DNA of 64,000 nt from JANOYY01 sp031418035. Lineage in GTDB: Bacteria; Actinomycetota; Acidimicrobiia; Acidimicrobiales; JANYDT01. Shown piece by piece: positions 33,732-43,181 of the stretch (its first letter is position 1; every line of letters starts with the position of its first letter). Position numbers and translations under genes: made by a program. The notes beneath the pieces are model-generated. The model was not told where the DNA came from and did no database searches. It was given only the letters and a program-made list of their open reading frames with translations. The DNA is taken from assembly GCA_031418035.1 (NCBI GenBank), contig JANOWU010000051.1, positions 21,508-85,507 on the forward strand, read 5' to 3'.

Positions 33732-35162
33732 TCACACCGTCGGATGGACCTCGCTCAAGACGTCTCGATAGACGGCAACGTATTGCGCAGCAGGGCCCGT
33801 CCACGACCAATCGTGATTCATGCCGTTGGCCACGATTTTCGAACGTCGGGTGCGTGAGCGCCACGCGTTTGTGGCGCGATGCAACGCATCGACCAAACCG
33901 GCACCGCTGTTGTGGGGCGAACGAAAACCGTTGCCTTGATCGGGATTGGTATCGGCGTCGATGACGGTGTCGACGAGGCCGCCCACACTCGAGGTTACGG
34001 GGATCGACCCGTACGCCATGGCCTGCATCTGTGCAAGTCCGCACGGTTCGAAGCGGCTCGGCATCGCGAACAGGTCCGACCCCGCAAACATGCGATGCGC
34101 CAACCCGAGGTCGTAGCCTTCTCGGAACCCGACCAACGAATCATCGCCTGACGCAAGTTGGTGAAGCGCAGCTGACAACGCAGGGTCGCCGGCGCCGAGG
34201 ACCACGAGCGACGCTCCCCACGAACTCAGATACTGCGCGGCGTCGAGCAGCAGATCAACGCCCTTTTGGTCGACCAAGCGACTCACCATCGCTATCACCG
34301 GCCCGGACGCATTCGCAGCAAGGCCGAATTCGTCCAGCAAGGCGGCCCGACATGCCTTTCGACCAACGAGCCGTTTCGCGCTGTAACGAGCCGGAAGAAA
34401 TTCGTCGAATTCAGGATTCCACTCGCCAGCGTCGATGCCGTTGAGAATCCCAAGGACGGCCGGGCCACGCGAAATCAGAACGTCTTCGAGACCGCAACCA
34501 AACTCCGGCAGCAATATCTCTTTCGCATAGTTCGGACTCACGGCGATCACTCGATCCGCAAGTTCCACCGCGCCACCCAACGGATTCGTGGCCCCGAAAC
34601 ATTCATATGCGCGCAGTACAACATCGTGACGTAGTGATCCCGGCTTCGAGCCCACCATCCGATCGAGCCACATGCCACTCGTGATTCCCTGGTGGGCCAG
34701 GTTGTGAACGCTGAACACCGATGGTATGTGTACTGATAAAAATCCGAGCGTCGCCCCCGTATGCCAATCGTTGAGATGAAGCACATCGATGCCTCGGATC
34801 TCCGCAAGCAGCGCAACCGCCGCCGAGAACCCAAGGAATCGATGATCGTTATCCGCCCAACCCTGACCTGTCGTTGTCTCGACGTACGGATGAGGACGCG
34901 CGATCCCCACGAAACTCACCAGCGTCACGTCGCCAAATCCGACGAGTTCCCCCCGACGTGCGGAGACGGGACCCAACCAATCAGGTCCCTCGAGCTTCGT
35001 GACGACCTCGCGCTCAAGTGGCGTGTCGAAGTAGTCGGGCACGACCGCCTCGACGTCGGTGCCGGCTTCACGAAGCGCACGAATGAGTCCGCTCGCCGCC
35101 TCAGCAAGCCCGCCAACACGGACAAGTGGCGCGAGCTCGGCCGTCGCAAAGAGAACCTTCAT
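33732..35162 (-). CDS. glgA: Glycogen/starch synthase (GT5), GlgA
   Basis: The 476-residue GT-B enzyme adds glucose from a nucleotide sugar to alpha-1,4-glucan. N-terminal MKVLFATAELAPLVRVGGLA aligns with GlgA, DVLHLNDWHTG matches the acceptor region and MPSRFEPCGLAQMQAMAYG holds the catalytic E-x7-E. Residue 15 is Arg (RVGGL) where E. coli GlgA has the substrate-binding Lys15 (KTGGL). It overlaps nothing and forms a unit with glgC. Confidence 0.9.
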   Translation of the reverse strand: MKVLFATAELAPLVRVGGLAEAASGLIRALREAGTDVEAVVPDYFDTPLEREVVTKLEGPDWLGPVSARRGELVGFGDVTLVSFVGIARPHPYVETTTGQGWADNDHRFLGFSAAVALLAEIRGIDVLHLNDWHTGATLGFLSVHIPSVFSVHNLAHQGITSGMWLDRMVGSKPGSLRHDVVLRAYECFGATNPLGGAVELADRVIAVSPNYAKEILLPEFGCGLEDVLISRGPAVLGILNGIDAGEWNPEFDEFLPARYSAKRLVGRKACRAALLDEFGLAANASGPVIAMVSRLVDQKGVDLLLDAAQYLSSWGASLVVLGAGDPALSAALHQLASGDDSLVGFREGYDLGLAHRMFAGSDLFAMPSRFEPCGLAQMQAMAYGSIPVTSSVGGLVDTVIDADTNPDQGNGFRSPHNSGAGLVDALHRATNAWRSRTRRSKIVANGMNHDWSWTGPAAQYVAVYRDVLSEVHPTV

Positions 35163-35234
35163 GAGAACTAGACCCTATGCGAGCGAGTGTGGGCCATGTT
35201 GCTTCGACTCGCGGACACCTGGCACGCTAGGACC

Positions 35235-36155
35235 ATGACACGTCGCTCGCTCTTGGACACCGACCTGCAACTCGGGGAAGCAACCGGGCGGGTCGTGGCC
35301 CTCATCGGCGAGATGAGCGGAAAGTATCCGTCGGGAAACAGCGTTCTTGTTTCCGGGACGGAGGAGTCGATACTCATCGACCCCTCGTTGACGGTCCACG
35401 ACCGCGGTGGGGCGCCGGGTCGAGTAGACCGCATGCTGGTCAGCCACGCCCACGAGGACCACCTCGCCGGATGTTCGATGTTTCCCGACGCGAAACTCCA
35501 TGCCCATCACGAAGACCTTCTCGGCCTCCACTCGATCGAGGGCGTCCTCACGCTGTACGGATTCGCCGAGCCTCTTCGTTCGGAATGGCCGAAAACGCTG
35601 ATCGAAGAGTTTCACTACGTTCCACGGGAGGACGCCACCGGATTCTCTGATGGACACCGCTTCGATCTCGGTGGTATCGCCGTCGAGGTTGTCCATCTTC
35701 CGGGCCACACCCGAGGGCACAGTGGCTTTCTCATCGAACCCGACGGCGTGTTGTTCGTCGCCGACATCGACCTGACCGGTTTCGGGCCCTATTACGGCGA
35801 CCACTGGTCCGATCTCGAAGATTTCGAACGCTCGATCGAGCGCGTCGCCGCTATCGACGCAAAGCACTACGTGACGTTCCACCACAAGGGTGTGGTGAGC
35901 AACCGGGGCGAGTTCCTCGAGCAGCTCCGAGCGTTCCAAGACGTCATCACCAAGCGTGACGTACGTCTACTCCATTTCCTGGGCGAACCCAAGACTATGG
36001 ACGACATCGTCGGCGACCATTTCATCTATCGGCCCGGTTCGGCGCCCGTCTTCGCCGAACACGTCGAACGACGCTCGATGACGATGCACCTCGCTCGCCA
36101 ACTCCGCCTCGGAACAGTTACCGAGATCGAGCCTGGCCTGTATCGGGCTGCGTAA
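35235..36155 (+). CDS. Metallo-beta-lactamase-fold hydrolase
   Basis: The 306-residue protein has the MBL metal site: His71, His73, Asp75 and His76 in SHAHEDHLAG, a further His in LPGHTRGHSGF and Asp in FVADIDLTG. A C-terminal extension of about 80 residues with HFIYRPGSAPVFAEHVE is helical, as in glyoxalase II-like and lactonase-type subgroups. The ATG at 35235 is preferred to one 48 bases upstream. Its last 38 bases overlap the convergent glycosyltransferase gene. Confidence 0.87.
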   Translation: MTRRSLLDTDLQLGEATGRVVALIGEMSGKYPSGNSVLVSGTEESILIDPSLTVHDRGGAPGRVDRMLVSHAHEDHLAGCSMFPDAKLHAHHEDLLGLHSIEGVLTLYGFAEPLRSEWPKTLIEEFHYVPREDATGFSDGHRFDLGGIAVEVVHLPGHTRGHSGFLIEPDGVLFVADIDLTGFGPYYGDHWSDLEDFERSIERVAAIDAKHYVTFHHKGVVSNRGEFLEQLRAFQDVITKRDVRLLHFLGEPKTMDDIVGDHFIYRPGSAPVFAEHVERRSMTMHLARQLRLGTVTEIEPGLYRAA

Positions 36156-37587
36156 GGTCCTGATTCGTTGCGTGCCCGTTCAACGGGACGCGACGAAGGC
36201 TACCGGTTCGGCCCGTTCGTACGTCTTCGGCCAAAGCAAGCATCTCCTCGACATATCGGTCCCAGTCCAAGCGCTCGGCCAATGTCGCACGGACTTCGCG
36301 AACACGTCGCTCGTGCGACTCGAGGACACCTCGGTCGTCGAGAAGTTGCGTGATCGTGGTGAACCACTTCAACTGGTCGAACGGGTCGATGTGGATGGCA
36401 GCACCCAGCCCTGCCTCGACAACAGCGGGAGTGTCCGAGGCAACGCACACCTTCCCGTGAGCCGTGCTCTCGACAACCGGAAGGCCCCATCCCTCATAGA
36501 ACGACGTCAGCATCGTGAAAAGGCAATTGTTGTAAAGCCAGGCGAGCTCTGCATCACTCACGTCGTGGCGGACATCGACAACGCCGTCGAGCAACGGGTT
36601 GAGTTCCAAACCGAGCATCAAGTCATCGACCCGCCAGCCCCGTCGACCGACAACGACCAGTTTTGGCGCTGCTTCGCCGCGTTGTTCGACCAACCGCTCC
36701 CAAATGGCGAAGGCGAGGCGATGGTTCTTCCGCGGCTCGATCGTGCCAACCAGCAATACAAACGGCCCGTCGACGAACGGTTCTGTGTCCTTGGAACTGT
36801 CGGATATGGACTCTTCTCCATCCAACGCAACGAAATCGGCTCCGAGCATGATGACGGCCGTTGTCGGAAGTGGCAGGTCCTCATGCTCGGCGAACATCTC
36901 CAGGTCACGTTCTGAGGTCCTCGATATGCAACTGATCGCGTCGGCGGTATGCAAGAGATCGACAAAATGACGGCCATAGAACGCGGAAGACGAACCAATG
37001 AATTGCGGGAACAGGACCGGAATTAGGTCGTAACACGTAAGGATCACGTGGAACCCAACTTGGCGCTTCAACGCGTAGAGGTGCGCATAACTATTGGAAT
37101 CCCAGTCCAAGCCAACCGAAACGTATACATCGCCGGCCCGAAGCACAGCCGTGGTGGTAGCTAAAGGTCGGGTGTTTGTGGACCGTTTGATCGCCTCCGG
37201 ACGGGCCAGTGACCGGGAAAGGGCGAGCCGCGTATGACGAACCGCCGCCCAATAATCGGCGCGAGCCGGAGCCGGCACCCATTGCTCGGCGTATCTGACC
37301 GCCCGTTTCGCGGCGACGATCAGCTGCCGCTTCCTCGTGAGCGCCGACACCGGTTCCGGAAGCGAATCGTCCGACGCCGACTCTTCCTCGGCGCCCGCCA
37401 CTATACTTCGAACTTCTGCCAGTGGAACTTCCGCGTAGGCCCTCGACTCGGCGTCGTAGCGTACGAACATCGCGTGCTCCCGAACAAGGAGTCGGCGGGC
37501 AAGCATCCGTTCCGTACGCGTGATTCCAACGTCGCGTGTCGTCCAACGATAGAGAGTCGAAATGTCGAGAACGATTCGACCGGTCAT
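36118..37587 (-). CDS. Glycosyltransferase family 4
   Basis: The 489-residue GT-B protein has an N-terminal region starting MTGRIVLDISTLYRW and a conserved C-terminal domain: FVLLVGTIEPRKNH near 280-293, KLVVVGRRGW, and FTMLTSFYEGWGLPVVES with the EGWGLPVVE retaining-GT motif. It ends the long minus-strand polysaccharide unit and overlaps the preceding GT gene by four bases (ATGA). The donor sugar is unknown; mannose- or rhamnose-type GTs commonly look like this. Confidence 0.88.
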   Translation of the reverse strand: MTGRIVLDISTLYRWTTRDVGITRTERMLARRLLVREHAMFVRYDAESRAYAEVPLAEVRSIVAGAEEESASDDSLPEPVSALTRKRQLIVAAKRAVRYAEQWVPAPARADYWAAVRHTRLALSRSLARPEAIKRSTNTRPLATTTAVLRAGDVYVSVGLDWDSNSYAHLYALKRQVGFHVILTCYDLIPVLFPQFIGSSSAFYGRHFVDLLHTADAISCISRTSERDLEMFAEHEDLPLPTTAVIMLGADFVALDGEESISDSSKDTEPFVDGPFVLLVGTIEPRKNHRLAFAIWERLVEQRGEAAPKLVVVGRRGWRVDDLMLGLELNPLLDGVVDVRHDVSDAELAWLYNNCLFTMLTSFYEGWGLPVVESTAHGKVCVASDTPAVVEAGLGAAIHIDPFDQLKWFTTITQLLDDRGVLESHERRVREVRATLAERLDWDRYVEEMLALAEDVRTGRTGSLRRVPLNGHATNQDLTQPDTGQARSR

Positions 37588-38774
37588 CGGGCAGACCCGA
37601 CAGACGCAAGGAGGGACTCGACCGAGCGCACCAATGGAGTCAACGACTGCTCCCAGAGCAACGAATCGGTTCCCGACCGTTGAAAGCGTCGAATGCTCGT
37701 CGTTGTCAGCGTTTCGAGCAATGCCCGACGAAACGTGTTCGGCTCATCTGCGATAACAACACCCGGAGAATCGGCGAACTGCTCAAAGCCTCGGAAGGCA
37801 TGGCTGGTGGCCACGATGGGCTTGTCGGTCACGAGGGCCTCCGCAGTCTTCAAATTGGTTCCACCGCCGACAAGAATCGGCAACACGATGCAGTCGGACG
37901 CCTCCAATAGCGCACCGAGGGACTTCTCGTCGAGCACACCGACAAGTCCCACCCGGGCCGGGTTTGATGCTGGCGCCGCCTTCGCTTTCTTGTGGTTGAA
38001 CAATGATCCCGATACGCCTCCGGCAACGACGACAACGGCGGTCGGGGGCAGGAAACCGAGCGACGGACCGAGCATCGACCAGAAGCCCTCAACGTTGGGC
38101 GGATGACCACTGGCCACGAACAGCGCCGTGCGTCGTGGCGCGTAGGAGTTACGCCACATTGCGACGGCCGAAGGGTCAGCCCGCCGAAGACGGGTTCCGT
38201 TCTTCGCGACGATCGCCGAGGTCCCCATGGAAGCGAACCACGTAGCATCGTGATCGCTGACGGCGACCACGAGATCTGCCCGGCCAGCGGCATCAAGTTC
38301 CAAGGCCAGGATTTCGTCGACGACGCTCTGGTAGCGCAGCGCCTCGCCTCCGAGTATCCCTCGCTTGAGTTCATGCTCCACATTCTGAGATGAGTACACG
38401 AGCGGACCACGATCCTTCAACATGTCCACGGCGGGAAGAAGCCACGGTTGCTCGAGGACCACGGCATCGGGCCGGAAATTATTGGCCGCTTCGATCACCT
38501 GACCTCGAACGGTCGCATCGCTTCGAAGCAACTGCGAAATTCCAAGGTCATAGCACTCCATCGGAAGCCCCGTTTCGGCCAAGAGTCGGCGGGGAATCAC
38601 AACGGTGTGTTGATCGTGTTCTGGTCCCGGGTAGAAGCCCTCGACAACAACACTCACGGTTCGAACCTTGTGCCCGGCGGCCCGAAGACGTTCTTGGATA
38701 GCTAGAACACGGTGCTGCCCGCCGTGAAGCGGACGTTTCACCGGGTAAGGAGACAGCTGAAGAATGGAGGCCAT
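37584..38774 (-). CDS. Glycosyltransferase family 4-like
   Basis: The 396-residue GT-B protein has an acceptor loop SPYPVKRPLHGGQHRV near 8-23, an internal SSQNVEHELKRG segment near 128-139, the donor domain start FVASGHPPNVEGF, and a late LPILVGGGTNLKTAEAL segment in which Lys and Glu occupy the usual UDP/GDP-sugar contact positions. It overlaps the next gene by four bases and lies 15 bases after the methyltransferase gene. Confidence 0.86.
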   Translation of the reverse strand: MASILQLSPYPVKRPLHGGQHRVLAIQERLRAAGHKVRTVSVVVEGFYPGPEHDQHTVVIPRRLLAETGLPMECYDLGISQLLRSDATVRGQVIEAANNFRPDAVVLEQPWLLPAVDMLKDRGPLVYSSQNVEHELKRGILGGEALRYQSVVDEILALELDAAGRADLVVAVSDHDATWFASMGTSAIVAKNGTRLRRADPSAVAMWRNSYAPRRTALFVASGHPPNVEGFWSMLGPSLGFLPPTAVVVVAGGVSGSLFNHKKAKAAPASNPARVGLVGVLDEKSLGALLEASDCIVLPILVGGGTNLKTAEALVTDKPIVATSHAFRGFEQFADSPGVVIADEPNTFRRALLETLTTTSIRRFQRSGTDSLLWEQSLTPLVRSVESLLASVGSAR

Positions 38775-38789
38775 TTCAGAGGATCAGTG

Positions 38790-39593
38790 TCAAGGTTTCT
38801 TGCGGAAGAACATGCTGAACGACGTCCAAATCATGCCCTCCTCGATAAGCACGATGTGGGGGCTCGTGGCCAGTCGGCCCGAGCTCGGAATATCGACCGG
38901 GTAACGGATAAGTGATTCCGAAATCGACAGATCCGGAGTCCCACCGACCAGTTCCACGGCCGAGTTCGTCAGAAACATATCTTCGAGTTCGCTCCACTGG
39001 AAATAGTCAGTGTGCGTATGATCCGTGACGATCAGCTCCGTGATGATGCAGACGACCCCACCTGGCCGCACGACTCTGATCATCTCTTCGAAGCTTTTGC
39101 GCTGAATCTCGCGTGAACCAAAATGCTCGATCGAGGACAACGAGAAGGAAAAGTCGAACGAGTCGTTTTCGAACCGTAAGTCGTCTCCTGCCATCCGCAG
39201 GACTTCCAGATGGCTGTGACGATACGGGAAGGGCGCGAAGAGCTGCGGGTCTTCGAGCATCAACGGCGTTCCCTCATGCTGTGGGTTGTCGTAAAGGTCC
39301 GTCGCAACCATCTTCGCAATGTGATTGGCAAACCAGTACAGAGGACGCTCGGATCCAGCCCCGACGGCAAGGGCCGTTGCTGACTCATTGATGACACCTA
39401 GGTCGCGTAGGCCCTGCACACAAATCGCGTACTCCCAAGACTTGCGATGGATGCCAACGGGGTCAGCCATTTCCCGCATCAGGTCGGTCAGTGGTGTTCC
39501 CGGCTCCCAGTCATGGATGTCTGGCACACGGTTCAAGGAAGCTCGCGTTCGCTCCCGCATCTCGTGGTCAGGGAGGATCAGAAATTTAGGCAC
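38790..39593 (-). CDS. SAM-dependent methyltransferase of the polysaccharide locus
   Basis: The 267-residue protein has a degenerate motif I (LAVGAGSERPLYWFANH), an acidic SAM-binding residue in VATDLYDNP and the post-motif DFSFSLSSIEHFGS followed by VRPGGVVCIITEL. The start is taken as GTG at 39593 (VPKFLILPDHE), with AAGGA seven bases upstream; an ATG at 39719 would overlap the GT2-GT4 gene by 77 bases. Its position among glycosyltransferases suggests methylation of a sugar on the exported chain. Confidence 0.83.
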   Translation of the reverse strand: MPKFLILPDHEMRERTRASLNRVPDIHDWEPGTPLTDLMREMADPVGIHRKSWEYAICVQGLRDLGVINESATALAVGAGSERPLYWFANHIAKMVATDLYDNPQHEGTPLMLEDPQLFAPFPYRHSHLEVLRMAGDDLRFENDSFDFSFSLSSIEHFGSREIQRKSFEEMIRVVRPGGVVCIITELIVTDHTHTDYFQWSELEDMFLTNSAVELVGGTPDLSISESLIRYPVDIPSSGRLATSPHIVLIEEGMIWTSFSMFFRKKP

Positions 39594-39642
39594 CGCTGGT
39601 TCCTTTCTGGACCGGCAAAGTGAAGAGTCCGGTGTTCCGGAC

Positions 39643-41943
39643 TCACCTTTGGACCGCGCTGAGTTCGTGAGACTGGAGTTGCGGAGGTCGAGAGACGCCG
39701 CGCCGCGCCGATGCCACAAGCAAATCGTGGACCCCAGCGGCCATCCGGTCGGGCGTAAAGGCTGCCTCGTATCGGTGCCGAGCGGCGATACCCATCTCGA
39801 CGCGTCGCACGGAGTCGTTCAGCAATGTATCGAGAGCACGGAGGAGCGAGGAGCCGTCTCCCGGTTCGGCGAGAAGCCCCGTCGTCTCGTCGTCCACCAC
39901 CTCCGGAACACCGCCGGTTCGACAGGCGACAACGGGTTTCGAGTACATCATCGCTTCGACGGCGACGAGGCCGAAAGACTCGAAACGCGACGGCGCAACG
40001 ACAATGTCGGCCGATTGGTAGAAGCCACGTAGCCGCATTTCGTCGACCTCGCCATGGAACGCGAAACGCATCGGAAGGTTCGTGGCCGCAGGCGATTTGA
40101 GAAACTCCTCTCGAAACGACATCCCCGTTGGCGACAAGATGGTGTCGTCGCCTACGAAATCGATCCACACGTTTTGGTGTCGACGAAGCAGCTCCGGGGT
40201 GATGTCGAGCATCACATCGATTCCCTTGCGCAACTCAAGACGACCGATGAAGCAAATTCTTACGTGGCCAGCCGGGAGCTCGGCGGGAAGCGTACCCCCG
40301 GAACCGGTCCAATCATGGAGACCGAGCGGGACGACGTCCGTCGTAGACCGCGAAAATTGCAGGCCGTAATCTGCTTCGATGTCTGACACGATCGCATTGC
40401 TGATGGCATGGACACCCGTGCTCGCTGTCAACATGAGTCGTTCGACGCGAAGCATGGGGTCGACAAAGTCCCGCTTGAAGGCGAGATCCTCGCGCAAGTT
40501 CGGGTTGGACCGCAGGAAGCCCGAAAGGCTCGTCTGCAAGCTCGTCACTACGGCGAACTTGTTCTCCAAGACAAACGCAACACCTTCCGCGTCCCACAGC
40601 GGGGCATATACCGCATCAATCTGGCGTTTGGCCGCTATCTCGCACGCTTCATCGAACATCGTTCGCGAGTAGTTCCAAATGTGGGCCGGGACACGGTGGC
40701 CGTCGGTTCGGGTGAGAGGCGTCGGGTGATCTCGAATCAGTATCCGATGAACCCATACACCGTCTTCGAAGTCGACCCGATCATGACCCTGTCCCGCCGT
40801 CAGGACGTGCACCTGGTGCCCCGCTGCTGCCAGCGACCGAGCCAACGCCGCGATGTAGCGCCCCACGCCTCCGGTGCTTCTCGGCGGGAAGGCGTGCGTG
40901 AGCAGCACCCAGCAGTACGAATCCGAACTCGCGGTATGGGTCGAAAATCGCCGGAATTCCATGGTTGGGACCGGACAGAATTCTGGGCCTGCGAGTCGTC
41001 TCGTCCCTTCGGTCCCGCGCCTCAAACCCACACGGAGCGCGGCCTCAATTTCGGCCTCGAATCTGTCGGCTGCGGCAGCGTCGAGCATGTCTTCATCGAT
41101 CGCCCAGTGAACGTGGGCGCGGTACTCCGCGATCAAGCGCTGGACGACCGTGAGCACTTCGTTTATGGATGCATGACCATGGTTGTTCAGCATGGAGAAG
41201 TAGAGCTTGTTCTTTACCACCGAGTACCAGCTGGTAAGCACCCGCGAACTATTTCGGATGTTGCTCGGCATGTACTTGTGATGCACGAACCCGACGTCGA
41301 GTTGAGCAACCTTCCATCCGGCATCGACCAGTCGACAGATCAGGTCACTTTCGTCGAGAAAGTATTCGTACTCTTCATCGAAGCCACGCATTTCGACCAG
41401 TGCCGAGCGACGGAACGCGCTATTCGCCATAACGTGTGGAAACCGTGCGGAGTACGGGAAGTTGAGTTCAGGGCAGGCACGCTCCCAGGACGTGTCGGCG
41501 TCGCCGAATCGGTCAACAGTGCCGAAGCGCCACTGGAAGTCCTTTCCCGTGTGGTCGTACAGGAAACCCCCTGCGACGGCCACCGTCGGGTCATCAAACT
41601 GGGGCGCCAGGTCTCGGAGAAGTTCGGGCTCCGGTACGGAGTCGTCGTCGAGGAACACGACGATTTCGCCGGCGGCCATGGTGAGAGCGATGTTGCGCGA
41701 CCGCGACAAGTTTCGTTCTGGGCACGTGCCGATCTTCAGTTCTTCGCCGTAGGTGCGACAGAGTTCGAGCGAGCCATCGGGCGTCGGCCCCACGACAACG
41801 ACCACTTCGAAGTCGCGATACTCAAGGAAGCGGAGACTCTGCAGGCAGATGCGAAGCATGTCGCGGCGATTGTCGGTGTTGATGATCACCGAAACGGTCG
41901 GCTGGGCGCTCTCGGACCGCGCCGAATCGAAGCGCTTCCTCAC
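39643..41943 (-). CDS. GT2-GT4 fusion glycosyltransferase
   Basis: The 766-residue protein joins two glycosyltransferases. Residues 1-330 are a GT-A/GT2 domain: VSVIINTDNR at 17-26, FLDDDSVPE at 97-105 for metal-nucleotide binding and the DESD segment at 197-200 as the catalytic acidic site. Residues from about 342 are GT-B/GT4: LLTHAFPPRSTGGVGRYI, CFIGRLELRKGID and FESFGLVAVEAMMYSKPVV. It overlaps the gene before it by four bases. Such a fusion implies two successive sugar additions without release. Confidence 0.88.
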   Translation of the reverse strand: MRKRFDSARSESAQPTVSVIINTDNRRDMLRICLQSLRFLEYRDFEVVVVVGPTPDGSLELCRTYGEELKIGTCPERNLSRSRNIALTMAAGEIVVFLDDDSVPEPELLRDLAPQFDDPTVAVAGGFLYDHTGKDFQWRFGTVDRFGDADTSWERACPELNFPYSARFPHVMANSAFRRSALVEMRGFDEEYEYFLDESDLICRLVDAGWKVAQLDVGFVHHKYMPSNIRNSSRVLTSWYSVVKNKLYFSMLNNHGHASINEVLTVVQRLIAEYRAHVHWAIDEDMLDAAAADRFEAEIEAALRVGLRRGTEGTRRLAGPEFCPVPTMEFRRFSTHTASSDSYCWVLLTHAFPPRSTGGVGRYIAALARSLAAAGHQVHVLTAGQGHDRVDFEDGVWVHRILIRDHPTPLTRTDGHRVPAHIWNYSRTMFDEACEIAAKRQIDAVYAPLWDAEGVAFVLENKFAVVTSLQTSLSGFLRSNPNLREDLAFKRDFVDPMLRVERLMLTASTGVHAISNAIVSDIEADYGLQFSRSTTDVVPLGLHDWTGSGGTLPAELPAGHVRICFIGRLELRKGIDVMLDITPELLRRHQNVWIDFVGDDTILSPTGMSFREEFLKSPAATNLPMRFAFHGEVDEMRLRGFYQSADIVVAPSRFESFGLVAVEAMMYSKPVVACRTGGVPEVVDDETTGLLAEPGDGSSLLRALDTLLNDSVRRVEMGIAARHRYEAAFTPDRMAAGVHDLLVASARRGVSRPPQLQSHELSAVQR

Positions 41944-43148
41944 GTCAGTACGACCTGCGGGTGTACGTCAATCTCCCCGGTCGCGGTGCCGAAACGGTGT
42001 AGCTCGTGGACTTGCAGTAAGAGTTTTCGAAAACGCGCTCGTACGACCGCCGGTGCGTAGTCCTGAACGTATTGTCCACACGTTCGAGCGTACGCTCGAT
42101 AACTCCCCGAACCGGTGCCGCGCCATTCATCGCTTCGGATCTGCTCCGTCGCTTGTTGAATTGCGACGCCAAGCGCACCGAGATCACCGGTGGGAACGAG
42201 TGTGGACAGCGCGCCTCCGACACTGCCGGCGTTGGAATTGTCGTAGGTAATGACCCGACATCCGGCGGCGATTGCCTCGAGGATGGGTACGCAAAAACCT
42301 TCATGGTACGTAGGGAGGACGAACAGGTCGGCACTTTGCAGCACCTCGCCTTTCGCAGCTTCAGATGCATCGCCGACGAGCTCGACCGAAACTTTGCGCC
42401 CGATGTCGGTGCGCAGCGCATCAATGTGGCTCTGGACGCGGGCAAGTATTGACGGATTCGAGAACTCGGTGTTGCCAATCAGGTCGAGTCGAATACTTCC
42501 GACCGCGTCGTTTCCAAGCAATTCTCCGATCGCTCGTAGGAGGTCCAAGACTCCTTTCGACTTCACAAATCGGCCTATGAACACGATTCTGACCACCCCG
42601 TCACGGTGGCTGGGCTTAGTTGGGGGCGCGATTGCCGATGTGTGTACGGCCAGCGGCACGACGCTGGCCGGTGTGCTCACGCCGGATCCTCGAAGCATTT
42701 CGAGGTTTGTCATGCTGTCGCAGAAGACGTGGTCCGCCCACTGTGCATTGCTGATCTGGCGCAGGGAGACTTCAACTTCGTGGTGGCTTGATCGAGGCGA
42801 ATGATCCTTCGGCGTGACATTGTGGAAGACGACGATGCGAGTCGCCCGTCGGGGAGCCAGGGGCAAAACATCGAAGAGCGGGTAACGCACCCCAAAGTGG
42901 GCGATCACAATGTCACTCGTTTGGAAATGTCGATGGAACAGGACATCCGCAACTGATTGGACAGCCACGAAGGGAAGGTCCGAATACTCGCAACGATAGG
43001 CAAACAACTTCGAGTCGAATGGTTGCTCGGTCTGGAGCGCTGCTATTTCGTCGCGGACCGCCATCGATATCGCGTCTCTCTCGACGCACAGGCTATTGAT
43101 GAACGAGACCCTCGTCGGCGGAGAAGCATCAGTATTTCCCGTGTTCAT
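41940..43148 (-). CDS. Glycosyltransferase family 4
   Basis: The 402-residue GT-B protein has an internal VRIVFIGRFVKSKGVLDLL donor-domain start and FVLPTYHEGFCVPILEAIA with the GT4 E-x7-E motif, followed by a GCRVITYDNSNAGSVG loop. The start at 43148 (MNTGNTDA) has AAAGG five bases upstream; a GTG at 43178 is an alternative. It overlaps the GT2-GT4 fusion gene by four bases (ATGA) and follows the coiled-coil methyltransferase gene. Confidence 0.87.
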   Translation of the reverse strand: MNTGNTDASPPTRVSFINSLCVERDAISMAVRDEIAALQTEQPFDSKLFAYRCEYSDLPFVAVQSVADVLFHRHFQTSDIVIAHFGVRYPLFDVLPLAPRRATRIVVFHNVTPKDHSPRSSHHEVEVSLRQISNAQWADHVFCDSMTNLEMLRGSGVSTPASVVPLAVHTSAIAPPTKPSHRDGVVRIVFIGRFVKSKGVLDLLRAIGELLGNDAVGSIRLDLIGNTEFSNPSILARVQSHIDALRTDIGRKVSVELVGDASEAAKGEVLQSADLFVLPTYHEGFCVPILEAIAAGCRVITYDNSNAGSVGGALSTLVPTGDLGALGVAIQQATEQIRSDEWRGTGSGSYRAYARTCGQYVQDYAPAVVRARFRKLLLQVHELHRFGTATGEIDVHPQVVLT

Positions 43149-43181
43149 GCCTTTGTCTGTGCTGTGAAGGCGCTCCACGAT

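Noticed and set aside
40408..42060. Long plus-strand open frame (550 codons) opposite the GT2-GT4 fusion
   Set aside because: It mirrors the fusion gene in antisense and shows no protein motif.
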